Assembly (NCBI GenBank): GCA_020429465.1
Contig: JAGQLH010000057.1
Span: 1 to 8,388 of the forward strand
DNA: 8,388 bases
Reading direction: 5' to 3'
DNA from: Candidatus Dojkabacteria bacterium
GTDB taxonomy: Bacteria > Patescibacteriota > Dojkabacteria > B142 > WJKM01
Positions 1-6,028 of this stretch are shown here, piece by piece. The notes under the pieces are model-generated. The model worked only from the letters and a program-made list of their open reading frames with translations. It was not told where the DNA came from and searched no databases. Each line of letters begins with the position of its first letter. Position 1 is the stretch's first letter. A program made the translations under genes and the position numbers.

Positions 1-140
1 ACTTCAATCACAATATGTTTGGCATGTGCATCTATTGAGTTCTCGACTAACTCTTTTATAACGGATGCTGGTCGTTCGATAACTTCTCCGGCAGCAATTT
101 TGTGGATGAGGCTTTGTGGTAATGGTTTTATGTTACTCAC
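1..140 (-). CDS. mutL: DNA mismatch repair protein MutL, N-terminal fragment (runs off left edge)
   Basis: MutL is the GHKL-family ATPase that links mismatch recognition by MutS to strand incision and excision. Only the first 46 codons lie in the window. The translation contains the family's most conserved N-terminal block: IAAGEVIERPASV (residues 15-27) followed by KELVENSIDAHA. By alignment with E. coli MutL, E30 is the catalytic base and N34 the Mg-ATP ligand of the N box. I chose the GTG at 138-140 because it puts the initiator exactly where E. coli MutL starts relative to IAAGEV, and no in-frame ATG lies just upstream. No Shine-Dalgarno sequence is visible before it. The gene follows a long gap on the same strand as the surface-protein genes. 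Identification is very secure; the start codon is slightly less so. Confidence 0.95.
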   Translation of the reverse strand, partial: MSNIKPLPQSLIHKIAAGEVIERPASVIKELVENSIDAHAKHIVIE

Positions 141-725
141 GATTTTGTTCGAAATGTTACGTATAAGGTTTGTACGTAGCTATTTTAACTTACTTTTAAC
201 ATTTATAAACATAACATTAACTAACAAATATAATGGGGTAGGTTTTCTTGGATTCGTGAGGTTAAGCGACTCTTTGAATCTTCCTCGAGTATAAATAGTG
301 AACGTTTTACATCTCTCTAATCCTGCCTTTGGCTGCTTAGTGGGATCTGTCGATGTCACAGATAGGGTTTGTGGTGAGTGATGAGGTATGTTCGATATGA
401 TGGCTTGTCCACAAAATTACTCAATACTTTATGTTCTTTCTTTACGATTTGACCCATTTCTCTGTCGGTGTTGAATTGTTATTTATATCGAGATGTAGAA
501 TTGAGTTCTATACCCAAGGGTGTTTCACGACCAATTCTAAGTTGATATTTTTTAGTAAGTAATATAGAAATTAGGAATAAGGATAGAGTACTTTGGCTAA
601 CCATATTTAAAAGGAAATACTGATCTCTCTTATAGGTGTTGTAGGCATATTGGAAGTTATAGGTGTTCTTCTAATTAACAGTAAGGTAAATAGATGCTTG
701 GGTAGTTATATTTGAAGTTTTTGTA
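141..725. other. 585-nt stretch without a convincing gene
   Basis: This gap lies between the end of the 312-aa surface protein gene and the mutL start. No tRNA, rRNA or CRISPR signature was found. On the minus strand there are open stretches at 479-604 (41 codons from an ATG, short hydrophobic segment), a same-frame continuation ending at 356, and a 78-codon stretch at 180-416 in another frame whose best start is a GTG at 357-359. A comparable small open frame exists on the plus strand (roughly 433-564), so none stands out as coding. The gap also holds a 6-bp hairpin (345-363) and an 11-bp direct repeat (630-640 and 657-667). The mutL promoter should lie here, but I see no clear -35/-10 pair. 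It could be regulatory DNA, a decayed gene, or an undetected RNA. Confidence 0.5.
630..667. repeat. 11-bp direct repeat TTATAGGTGTT, two copies
   Basis: TTATAGGTGTT occurs at 630-640 and again, without mismatch, at 657-667, a 27-nt start-to-start spacing. It lies 59-96 nt beyond the stop of the 312-aa surface protein gene in non-coding DNA. On the minus strand each copy reads AACACCTATAA. Paired identical boxes of this size can be protein-binding sites, but with only two copies and no known partner the role is unknown, and chance in AT-rich DNA cannot be excluded. Confidence 0.4.
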
Positions 726-1664
726 CTACTTTCTAGTAGTCTTGAGAATGAGAAGAATATTAATAAGCGATCCAAGACCCAAGATCCCAATGACAATGTA
801 TTCGAAGTTTGATGATTCTGATGGGGGAATTTCCTCAGGAGATGAAGTTGGCTCTATAATAGGTGTAGGAGTAGTTGTAATAGTGCTAGGTATATCTTCT
901 AGTACCATAACATTTATCACGTCTTCTGAGGCTAGTACAGAAGCTGTTCCAAATGAATTATTATTTCCAAAAACTTGGAGTAACAATGGTTCTGATATTT
1001 CGGCGTATGTTTCAAAATTCTTCATGAGTATACCCCCAATAGGCAGATTCCAATTTCCTGAATTGTCTTTTTGTAGAGTTGTTGTTACCCAAAGCGAATC
1101 TACTCCAAGTTGGCCGATGATGAGGTAATCATCCCCTTCCACTACTGTATTGTTCTCGTCTACAATGGTTCCATCTTGAGAAGTTGGGCTCGGTGGAGAT
1201 GAAAGTGCTTCAGGTGGGAAGTATGAAAAGCTTTCTCCAGAGTTAGATATCAATAAATCATCGGAGATTATTTTGAAATAAAGTGGATTTGATTGAGAAA
1301 GGGAGCTATCAGAAATGAGTACGGAATGGGTGAACCGTAGTTCCTGTGTTCCTGTTTTATCTCGGATATCTAATGTTTGTTTCGTAAGGTTCTCTGGATC
1401 ACTCCCCCAAATAACGCTTCCTTCTGATGGAGCTGAGGTCAGCCAATTTACGGTGAAACTTGTAGCTGCAACATTACTGATAAATATATTAAAAGGTACA
1501 TATGGATTAGTTAGTTCCTCTCCAGTAGAATACATTTGAGTAGATAAATCCAGTGAATTCGTTTGTCCAAAAGCCCTGTAGTTGCTATTTTGGGTGAAAA
1601 TCCCAGCAAAGAGAATAATGGCACAAGTGAACCTGAGAATTTTTTGTATATGGCAGTTTTTCAT
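726..1664 (-). CDS. Secreted, C-terminally anchored surface protein with FN3-like domain and Thr/Pro linker
   Basis: A 312-aa predicted envelope protein of unknown function. Residues 1 to about 34 form a signal peptide: basic n-region, hydrophobic core around residues 12-24, and a possible cleavage near AFGQ. Residues about 56-149 look like a fibronectin-III/purple-acid-phosphatase-N-type beta sandwich (ISNVAATSFTVNWLTS, later a PLYFKI strand). Residues about 162-257 form a second beta-rich module with a GTIVDENN...VEG start and an NSGNWNLPIGG turn, resembling carboxypeptidase-regulatory-like folds. A Thr/Pro/Ser/Glu linker (258-286) leads to a transmembrane helix (289-307) and a short basic tail KTTRK. 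The bulk should therefore be displayed outside the cell. The gene starts 4 nt after the stop of the 444-aa protein gene, so the two are almost certainly co-transcribed. The domain order matches that neighbour, suggesting paralogy. No catalytic residues were recognised; adhesion or envelope structure is a guess. Confidence 0.8.
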   Translation of the reverse strand: MKNCHIQKILRFTCAIILFAGIFTQNSNYRAFGQTNSLDLSTQMYSTGEELTNPYVPFNIFISNVAATSFTVNWLTSAPSEGSVIWGSDPENLTKQTLDIRDKTGTQELRFTHSVLISDSSLSQSNPLYFKIISDDLLISNSGESFSYFPPEALSSPPSPTSQDGTIVDENNTVVEGDDYLIIGQLGVDSLWVTTTLQKDNSGNWNLPIGGILMKNFETYAEISEPLLLQVFGNNNSFGTASVLASEDVINVMVLEDIPSTITTTPTPIIEPTSSPEEIPPSESSNFEYIVIGILGLGSLINILLILKTTRK

Positions 1665-1668
1665 TTGT

Positions 1669-3003
1669 TTACTGAATGATTCTTATTGAGTCATCTCCCC
1701 ATGTATCAGATGTTTTGACCCATCGGGTCAAAACTATTCCAAAGATTATAAATAAGGAAGCAACTATATGTAATTTATAGTCTGATATAGCAGTGTCAGG
1801 AAGGTCATTAAGGTCATCTATTAAGATTTGAAATGTGAGTGATTCGTCTCCCATCTCTACTACTAACTGACTTTGGCCAGCGCTAAGGGTAGAAGGAATC
1901 GTTGCTTGCCATGTGCTTGATGGTGATACAACGGTAGAACTTATCCCCTGGTTATTTATGAAAAGTGATACTGTTTCATTAGGTTCGCCTGTTCCTAAGA
2001 TGACTCCTCCAGGTACAAGTGTACTTCCTTGAGAAACATTTGAAACTTGGAGTCTTTCGCGAATTTGAACCGTTGGTGTTGGTGTCACAATTTGAGTCGG
2101 CGTGGCTGTTGGCGTTGGTGTGGTAGTAATTATTTGTGTTGGTGTGGCTGTCGGTGTTGGTGTAGCCGTTGGTGTCGAAGTAGTTGTTACATCGGGATTC
2201 GCTGAATAAATTGTACTTAACGGATTGTACGCTGATTCTGATTCCGAAATGGTAATATCCGGCATAAATTGTTCTCCATCTGGAGCAGAAGAATATCCTC
2301 TTCCGGTATTAGCAATACTTGCAAATACTACTACTTCGTCTCCTTGAAATAGTTCCCCGGATGGGGATTTTGCACTACCTAGATCAAGTGAGTATGCACC
2401 ACTTGTTTCTGGGAGTAATGTAGATGTAACTGTTGAATTATCTGTTCCGTTTGTTTTATGTGCATAAACAATTCCATCTCGATAAGAAGAGGCTCCTACA
2501 ACTAATCCATTTACTGGGTCTGGTGTTGGGACGCTTGTTTGGGTATCAAATGTAGTAAATGTATTTGTGAATTGGACAGATTCATTTGGGTATTCGGATT
2601 CGCCTATTACAATAGTAAATTCATATTGTTGGTTTGAGTTTAAATTTGGAAGTTTGTGGTAATGCAGATTGTATTTCTCTGTCCCATCTTCTGCTCGTTC
2701 ATCAAAAAAAGATTCATTTTGTACTCCTCCGGGAACGGAGTATTTGATTGATGCTTGGACTGGTTCACCTTCTGTAGTGAAGGAAATTGTTGCACTTGTG
2801 TCACTGATATTACTTACAATTACTTCTTGCGGAGGGGGTGTTTCATCTGCGTCTGATCGTATGTCTAAAAATAGTCGAAGCGCAATTACACTTAGAGGAA
2901 TGGCGATGGCAATAAAGACGACAATGAATACTTGCCATATTTTTCGAAGTTCAAGACTTGTGGTATTTACTGGTTCATTTGCAGTGTATATTTGTGTTGG
3001 CAT
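1669..3003 (-). CDS. Surface protein with FN3-like and Ig-like domains, Thr/Pro repeat linker, membrane segments at both ends
   Basis: A 444-aa predicted envelope protein of unknown function. Residues 1-20 are polar, followed by a strong membrane segment (about 23-46). An FN3-like sandwich (about 60-155) begins VSNISDTSATISFTTE. A second beta module (about 163-258) contains VNGLVVGAS and a TSGAYSLDLGS turn. Residues 272-311 are a Thr/Pro-rich stalk, and 317-398 an Ig-like module (GGVILGTGEPNETVSLFINN, then a STWQATIP strand). A second hydrophobic helix (about 411-427) precedes a 17-residue tail. Both ends thus appear membrane-embedded with the domains looped outside, unless the first helix is a cleaved signal. 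The gene starts 15 nt after dedA and ends 4 nt before the 312-aa gene, so all three are likely one transcript. No Shine-Dalgarno is seen. Domain names come from strand patterns and would need profile searches to confirm. Confidence 0.8.
   Translation of the reverse strand: MPTQIYTANEPVNTTSLELRKIWQVFIVVFIAIAIPLSVIALRLFLDIRSDADETPPPQEVIVSNISDTSATISFTTEGEPVQASIKYSVPGGVQNESFFDERAEDGTEKYNLHYHKLPNLNSNQQYEFTIVIGESEYPNESVQFTNTFTTFDTQTSVPTPDPVNGLVVGASSYRDGIVYAHKTNGTDNSTVTSTLLPETSGAYSLDLGSAKSPSGELFQGDEVVVFASIANTGRGYSSAPDGEQFMPDITISESESAYNPLSTIYSANPDVTTTSTPTATPTPTATPTQIITTTPTPTATPTQIVTPTPTVQIRERLQVSNVSQGSTLVPGGVILGTGEPNETVSLFINNQGISSTVVSPSSTWQATIPSTLSAGQSQLVVEMGDESLTFQILIDDLNDLPDTAISDYKLHIVASLFIIFGIVLTRWVKTSDTWGDDSIRIIQ
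2071..2190 (-). repeat. Thr/Pro-coding low-complexity repeat with two 42-nt tandem units
   Basis: This part of the 444-aa surface protein gene encodes residues 272-311, almost only Thr, Pro, Ala and Gln. Two adjacent 14-residue units are visible, TPTPTATPTQIITT (2122-2163) and TPTPTATPTQIVTP (2080-2121), with recognisably similar DNA, inside a wider background of Thr-Pro dipeptides. Such stalks are rigid, extended and often glycosylated in secreted bacterial proteins. Repeats like this can change length by slippage, so copy number may differ between strains. Confidence 0.8.
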
Positions 3004-3018
3004 ATACGGTATAAAGAA

Positions 3019-3630
3019 TTACTTTTTATTTCTGCGGAATCCAATGATAATATAAACAATTACTGCTACAACTCCTAGTGCAAGTACTAATTTTTCATAA
3101 TCATCGAGAATAATCAGTATCTGCTCAAGTGCTCCTTGGCTGTAAAATCCGCAAGATATCAACAAAAGATTCCATAGCAGTGATCCTGCTAAAGTATAAA
3201 TGCTATAACGTTTTAAGTCCATTCTTGTTATCCCTGCAGGTATAGAAATAAGACTCCTAATAATAGGGATCAGTCTTCCAAAGAAAATGATAGGTGTTCC
3301 ATATTTCTCAAATTTTGATTCAGCCATCTCAATGTCGTCGGTAGTTATGAAGAAGTAAACTCCATATTTTGAAAAGAAAGAGAAAACAAAGTCACGGGAT
3401 TTGTGCCCGATAAAATAGAACGGTAAAGTTCCAATATAGCTGCCAATTGATGCAAAAAGTGCATACAGAAGTACCTCTGGGTAGGACTCAGTAACTGTTC
3501 CTGCGGTGAGTAGTATTATTTCAGACGGAATAGGTGCGAAGAATGATTCTACGCATGTAGCTATTGCAAGACCAATTGGGCCAATAGTTACGATAAGATT
3601 TTGAAGCCATTCAGCAATTGCGGTAATCAT
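3019..3630 (-). CDS. dedA: DedA-family membrane protein (SNARE-associated/VTT domain)
   Basis: A 203-aa polytopic inner-membrane protein of the DedA family, close to the family's usual length of about 200. Members are membrane transporters; in Firmicutes and others some act as flippases that recycle undecaprenyl phosphate, the lipid carrier for cell-wall polymers. The family signatures are present: E28 followed by APIPSE (E37) in the first half, FGRLIPIIR (F117, R119, P122, R125) in the second, then IPAG and the LAGSLLWN block (147-154). Hydrophobic segments lie at about 10-45, 52-75, 112-135, 145-163 and 180-197, with a basic FRRNKK tail. The ATG at 3628-3630 gives the expected N-terminus. 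A minus-strand TATAAT 32 nt upstream suggests its own promoter. The next gene starts 15 nt downstream, so dedA likely heads a surface-protein operon. The exact substrate cannot be told from sequence. Confidence 0.93.
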   Translation of the reverse strand: MITAIAEWLQNLIVTIGPIGLAIATCVESFFAPIPSEIILLTAGTVTESYPEVLLYALFASIGSYIGTLPFYFIGHKSRDFVFSFFSKYGVYFFITTDDIEMAESKFEKYGTPIIFFGRLIPIIRSLISIPAGITRMDLKRYSIYTLAGSLLWNLLLISCGFYSQGALEQILIILDDYEKLVLALGVVAVIVYIIIGFRRNKK

Positions 3631-3661
3631 AGGAATGTGTGAATTTTATAGCAAATAATTT

Positions 3662-3667
3662 ATTATA
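3662..3667 (-). promoter_or_regulatory. Candidate -10 box (TATAAT) for the dedA-surface protein operon
   Basis: A perfect TATAAT on the minus strand lies 32 nt upstream of the dedA ATG, predicting a leader of about 25 nt. A second TATAAT lies at 3694-3699, nearer the Nudix stop. Neither has a good -35 hexamer at 16-18 bp, so these are candidates only. The 86-nt gap between the Nudix gene and dedA contains no obvious terminator, and read-through from folC remains possible. Confidence 0.35.
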
Positions 3668-3716
3668 CGAAGATTTTACGTTCGATGATAGGGATTATAT
3701 GCCGCATACACATCTT

Positions 3717-4124
3717 TTAAAGATAATTGAGTTTACGAAGCAATGTAAGTGTTGGGGGGTTGAGTTTATTTTGGGGGAGTTTGTTTTTTGCAAACCATTG
3801 TAATTCATTTATATCATCGCTTGGAGTGATTTCCCCAGAACTATAGGTACATAAAAATGAAAGGAATATATAGTGTGTCATTTCGCCATGTTTATTGGGT
3901 TCAAAATCTTCAGCGAATCCTATTGGTTGTGTTATCTCTACTGTAATATTCGCCTCTTCCATGATTTCTCTCTTTATAGCCACTTCTAATGATTCGCCAT
4001 CTTTTACTCCTCCACCGAGTAAGTGCCATGTATTTGGGTATGGGCCTACATTATTTAGTTTTTTCCCAAAAAGCAATTTATGATTTTTTTCAATAATGCC
4101 GCATACAATAAGTCTAGTTTTCAT
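3717..4124 (-). CDS. Nudix hydrolase
   Basis: A 135-aa protein of normal Nudix length. It should hydrolyse a nucleoside-diphosphate-linked or related pyrophosphate substrate using Mg2+. The Nudix box GX5EX7REUXEEXGU is at residues 38-60: G38, E44, R52, E53, E56, E57 and I60 are all in place, with Asn59 replacing the usual Gly. Upstream is the typical strand and loop PNTWHLLGGGV. The ATG lies inside the 3' end of folC, with an 11-nt overlap in another frame, indicating one mRNA and translational coupling. Substrate is not readable from sequence. Because some Nudix enzymes remove pyrophosphate from dihydroneopterin triphosphate in folate synthesis, the folC coupling makes that one possibility; MutT-like nucleotide sanitation is the other common role. 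The family call is secure, the substrate is open. Confidence 0.9.
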   Translation of the reverse strand: MKTRLIVCGIIEKNHKLLFGKKLNNVGPYPNTWHLLGGGVKDGESLEVAIKREIMEEANITVEITQPIGFAEDFEPNKHGEMTHYIFLSFLCTYSSGEITPSDDINELQWFAKNKLPQNKLNPPTLTLLRKLNYL

Positions 4125-5484
4125 AGGTTTGGTATAAATTACCTAATAAATAAAGAGATCCTGTTACTATACCTACTTGAGTATTCTTGAGATCATTTGA
4201 AAATGTACGGAATGCTTCTTTTGGGTCTTGGAAGCACATAATTTGGAAATTAGTGTCAAATTGTTCTCTAGTCTCCTGTTCTAATACATCGAGAGAGTAT
4301 GAACTTATGTCAGTATAATATTTTTTTGTAAATTCGGTTAGAAAAATTTTTTGTATATTGAGGTCTTCTAGTTCTTCAAGGATACCAGGAAGATCTTTTG
4401 TTTGTGAACATGAAAATAGTAGATTGGTTGGTTTATTTTTTATGTAACTCTTAAGGCTTTTTATAAAGCTCCTCATTTTCAAAGGATTGTGCGCTCCATC
4501 AAAGATTATAGTTGGGTTATGGGAAATAATATCAAATCTTCCCTTGAGTTGGGCAGTTGAAAGTGCCCTCCTAACTGCAGAATCAAAGTGGGTACTCATA
4601 AATTCGGTATGATTTTTCAGAAATGAATATGCTATTTGTATAGCTAATGAAGTATTGTGGGCTTGGTACCTCCCAATTAGGTTCAGTTGTAAATTTGTGA
4701 GTTTGAACTCATTATTCGCAAAAGAAAATATTACGCCACTAAGAGTATCTGATGAGATACTATACTCGAAATCTCTCCCAATTTCGGATACTCTTGTATT
4801 AATTTGATCTGCATAGGCATGGACGATTTTTTTTAAACTTGGTGTGGTTATGCCGGATATAAAATGCTTTCCTGGCTTCATAATATGCACTTTGTCTTGT
4901 AATATTTCTTCAAGAGTAGATCCAAGTATTTCGGTGTGATCAAGTCCGACTGATACGACTGATGCAACGTCTGCATTAATTACGTTGGTGGCATCTAACT
5001 TACCTCCAAGTGCAACTTCAATAATAGCTACGTCTACTTGTTTTAGCTGAAAGTACTTAAAAACCATAGCAATGATGACTTCGTAGAATGTTAACGGTTC
5101 GCTTCCGTCTAATTCGTAGGCATCCCTATGAGAAATAAACCAGTTTACTAAAGATGTGAATTCTTCATCTGTACATGGTATTGGTGTATTTACTCCTTTT
5201 TGAAGTATGCTAAATTTTTCATTCAATGCGACTAAGTTTGGTGACGTATGGATTCCTACCGTGAGTCCATACTCCGAAAGAATACGTGCTGTAATGTAAG
5301 AGGTTGATCCCTTGCCTGCTGTTCCTCCTATGTGAATCGTAGGATAGGTGTCTTGAGGGTTTCCAATGAGTGACAAGAACTTTTTGATTCGATCAAGGTG
5401 TATGCCGGGCGTGTGTTTTTTGTCTTTAGGTGAAGCAAGTGAAAAAATATAATCGAGTGCTTCAGTATAATTTTTTACATTCAT
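4114..5484 (-). CDS. folC: Folylpolyglutamate synthase / dihydrofolate synthase
   Basis: A 456-aa Mur-ligase-superfamily enzyme that adds glutamate to folates in an ATP-dependent reaction in the cytoplasm; many bacterial forms also make dihydrofolate from dihydropteroate. Motifs in order: P-loop GTAGKGS (54-60; the usual form is GTNGKGS), HTSPNL (79-84), EVALGGKLDATN (156-167; usually EVGLGGRLDATN), GLDHTEILG (180-188), K198 in the position of the carbamylated lysine, GRYQAHN (271-277), LKGRFD (313-318) and FDGAHNP (328-334) of the C-terminal domain. Length is normal to slightly long. The ATG at 5482-5484 gives an N-terminus matching the family (NYTEALDYIFSL). It overlaps the Nudix gene by 11 nt. 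No other folate genes are visible here, and reduced CPR genomes often lack de novo synthesis, so polyglutamylation of scavenged folate may be the main role (inference). Confidence 0.95.
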   Translation of the reverse strand: MNVKNYTEALDYIFSLASPKDKKHTPGIHLDRIKKFLSLIGNPQDTYPTIHIGGTAGKGSTSYITARILSEYGLTVGIHTSPNLVALNEKFSILQKGVNTPIPCTDEEFTSLVNWFISHRDAYELDGSEPLTFYEVIIAMVFKYFQLKQVDVAIIEVALGGKLDATNVINADVASVVSVGLDHTEILGSTLEEILQDKVHIMKPGKHFISGITTPSLKKIVHAYADQINTRVSEIGRDFEYSISSDTLSGVIFSFANNEFKLTNLQLNLIGRYQAHNTSLAIQIAYSFLKNHTEFMSTHFDSAVRRALSTAQLKGRFDIISHNPTIIFDGAHNPLKMRSFIKSLKSYIKNKPTNLLFSCSQTKDLPGILEELEDLNIQKIFLTEFTKKYYTDISSYSLDVLEQETREQFDTNFQIMCFQDPKEAFRTFSNDLKNTQVGIVTGSLYLLGNLYQTYEN

Positions 5485-5564
5485 AATATAGGGAGTTATT
5501 TTTTAAACTTCTAAGACGTTAATAGCTAAATTCTAATGTATTAGTTCGTCTCTTATAGTCAACT

Positions 5565-5592
5565 ATTATACTCTATTCGAGTTGGTTGTAAC
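5565..5592 (-). promoter_or_regulatory. Candidate promoter for folC-Nudix
   Basis: On the minus strand, GTTACA (5592-5587) and TATAAT (5570-5565) are separated by 16 bp. The predicted transcript would begin near 5558, about 75 nt before the folC ATG. A second possibility with TTGACT as -35 (5562-5557) lies just inside. The perfect -10 box is the main support. Confidence 0.45.
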
Positions 5593-5681
5593 CTGGGGTT
5601 TGTTTAGTTTAATCTTAGTATTTTGGGCGCAATCAGTGATATCTAGACAGATCTTTTTTAATACTATGGTGTAATAAAGGG

Positions 5682-5710
5682 GTGACACGATAAATTAATC
5701 ATGCTACAGT
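5682..5710 (+). promoter_or_regulatory. Candidate promoter for the 44-aa membrane protein gene
   Basis: GTGACA (5682-5687) and TACAGT (5705-5710) are exactly 17 bp apart, and the -10 is preceded by TG plus one base (TGCTACAGT), the extended -10 form. Transcription would start near 5717, giving a leader of about 29 nt before the ATG at 5746. The TATAAT at 5739-5744 is too close to that ATG to serve it. Confidence 0.4.
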
Positions 5711-5745
5711 AGTAGTGTTGTTTGTACTTTTAACTGCATATAATT

Positions 5746-5880
5746 ATGATTTTTTCGCTTATTGCGAGTCATTTTTGGTATATCCTCGGAACATTTGCTC
5801 TTGGACTGGTAGTGGGTTGGAAAACTACTGAATCCGTTGAATACGTGTATTCGTATGTAAAACAAATTTTTCGGAGATAA
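5746..5880 (+). CDS. Small single-pass membrane protein, unknown function
   Basis: A 44-codon frame from ATG to TAA encoding one hydrophobic segment (about residues 5-24, containing the run YILGTFALGLVVGW) followed by a polar, amphipathic tail KTTESVEYVYSYVKQIFRR that ends in two arginines. The single helix followed by a charged helix is typical of genuine bacterial small membrane proteins rather than chance translation. It precedes alaS on the same strand by 206 nt, with hairpins between, and has a plausible promoter upstream. No Shine-Dalgarno is visible. I do not recognise a family; by the positive-inside rule the C-terminal tail should be cytoplasmic. It could regulate or stabilise a membrane complex, but nothing in the sequence says which. 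Confidence 0.6.
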   Translation: MIFSLIASHFWYILGTFALGLVVGWKTTESVEYVYSYVKQIFRR

Positions 5881-5885
5881 TTGTG

Positions 5886-5917
5886 TGATAATAAAAGGTA
5901 TTTTCTGTTTATTATCA
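5886..5917 (+). repeat. Perfect 10-bp AT-rich inverted repeat (hairpin)
   Basis: TGATAATAAA (5886-5895) and TTTATTATCA (5908-5917) are exact inverted copies around a 12-nt loop, extendable by two G-U pairs. It begins 5 nt after the stop of the 44-aa gene. The stem is nearly all A-T and has no T-run after it, so it is not a classical terminator. It could protect the 3' end of the small mRNA or bind a protein. Confidence 0.5.
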
Positions 5918-5994
5918 TGTGTTTCTTGGTCATATAACTGAAAAAGCTATGATATTTGAAAAATTTCAACAGACAATTCTTCTTGGTGGTGTTA

Positions 5995-6014
5995 AGGCGA
6001 ACGCCTGATTTTTT
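5995..6014 (+). terminator. Compact intrinsic-terminator-like hairpin upstream of alaS
   Basis: A GC-rich stem AGGC (5995-5998) / GCCT (6003-6006) with loop GAAC is followed after two bases by six T residues (6009-6014). The alternative pairing AGGCG/CGCCT gives a tighter stem. In a strongly AT-rich surrounding this stands out. The stem is short for a strong terminator. It could end the transcript of the 44-aa gene, or act as an attenuator for read-through into alaS. A 19-codon mini-ORF (5949-6008) ends inside it. Confidence 0.45.
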
Positions 6015-6028
6015 CCTTTAGTTTATAT

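Noticed and set aside
235..262. Plus-strand GGGG...GGATTCG stretch resembles the 5' end of tmRNA.
   Set aside because: The conserved GGATTCGAC is changed, and no matching T-arm or acceptor 3' half with CCA is found within 450 nt.
19..294. 91-codon open frame on the plus strand.
   Set aside because: It is antisense to the strongly conserved mutL N-terminus and has no protein-like features of its own.
323..338. Minus-strand AAGCAGCCAAAGGCAG resembles the 3' side of bacterial signal recognition particle RNA helix 8.
   Set aside because: The conserved GGAA tetraloop and its closing stem are missing and the flanks do not pair, so the likeness is probably chance.
712..1128. 138-codon open frame on the plus strand.
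   Set aside because: It is antisense to the Thr/Pro-rich 3' part of the 312-aa surface protein, whose biased codons keep the opposite frame open.
2669..3055. 128-codon open frame on the plus strand.
   Set aside because: Antisense to the 5' part of the 444-aa surface protein and the end of dedA, both better supported.
5739..5744. TATAAT considered as the promoter of the 44-aa gene.
   Set aside because: It ends 1 nt before the ATG at 5746, so the transcript would begin downstream of that start codon.
5769..5969. 66-codon open frame on the minus strand.
   Set aside because: Antisense to the small membrane protein; rich in Tyr, Lys and Phe as expected of chance AT-rich translation.
5980..6014. 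GGTGGTG plus hairpin upstream of a tRNA synthetase gene considered as a T-box riboswitch.
   Set aside because: The 14-nt T-box consensus (AGGGTGGNACCGCG) is absent and there is no room or pattern for a stem I specifier loop.
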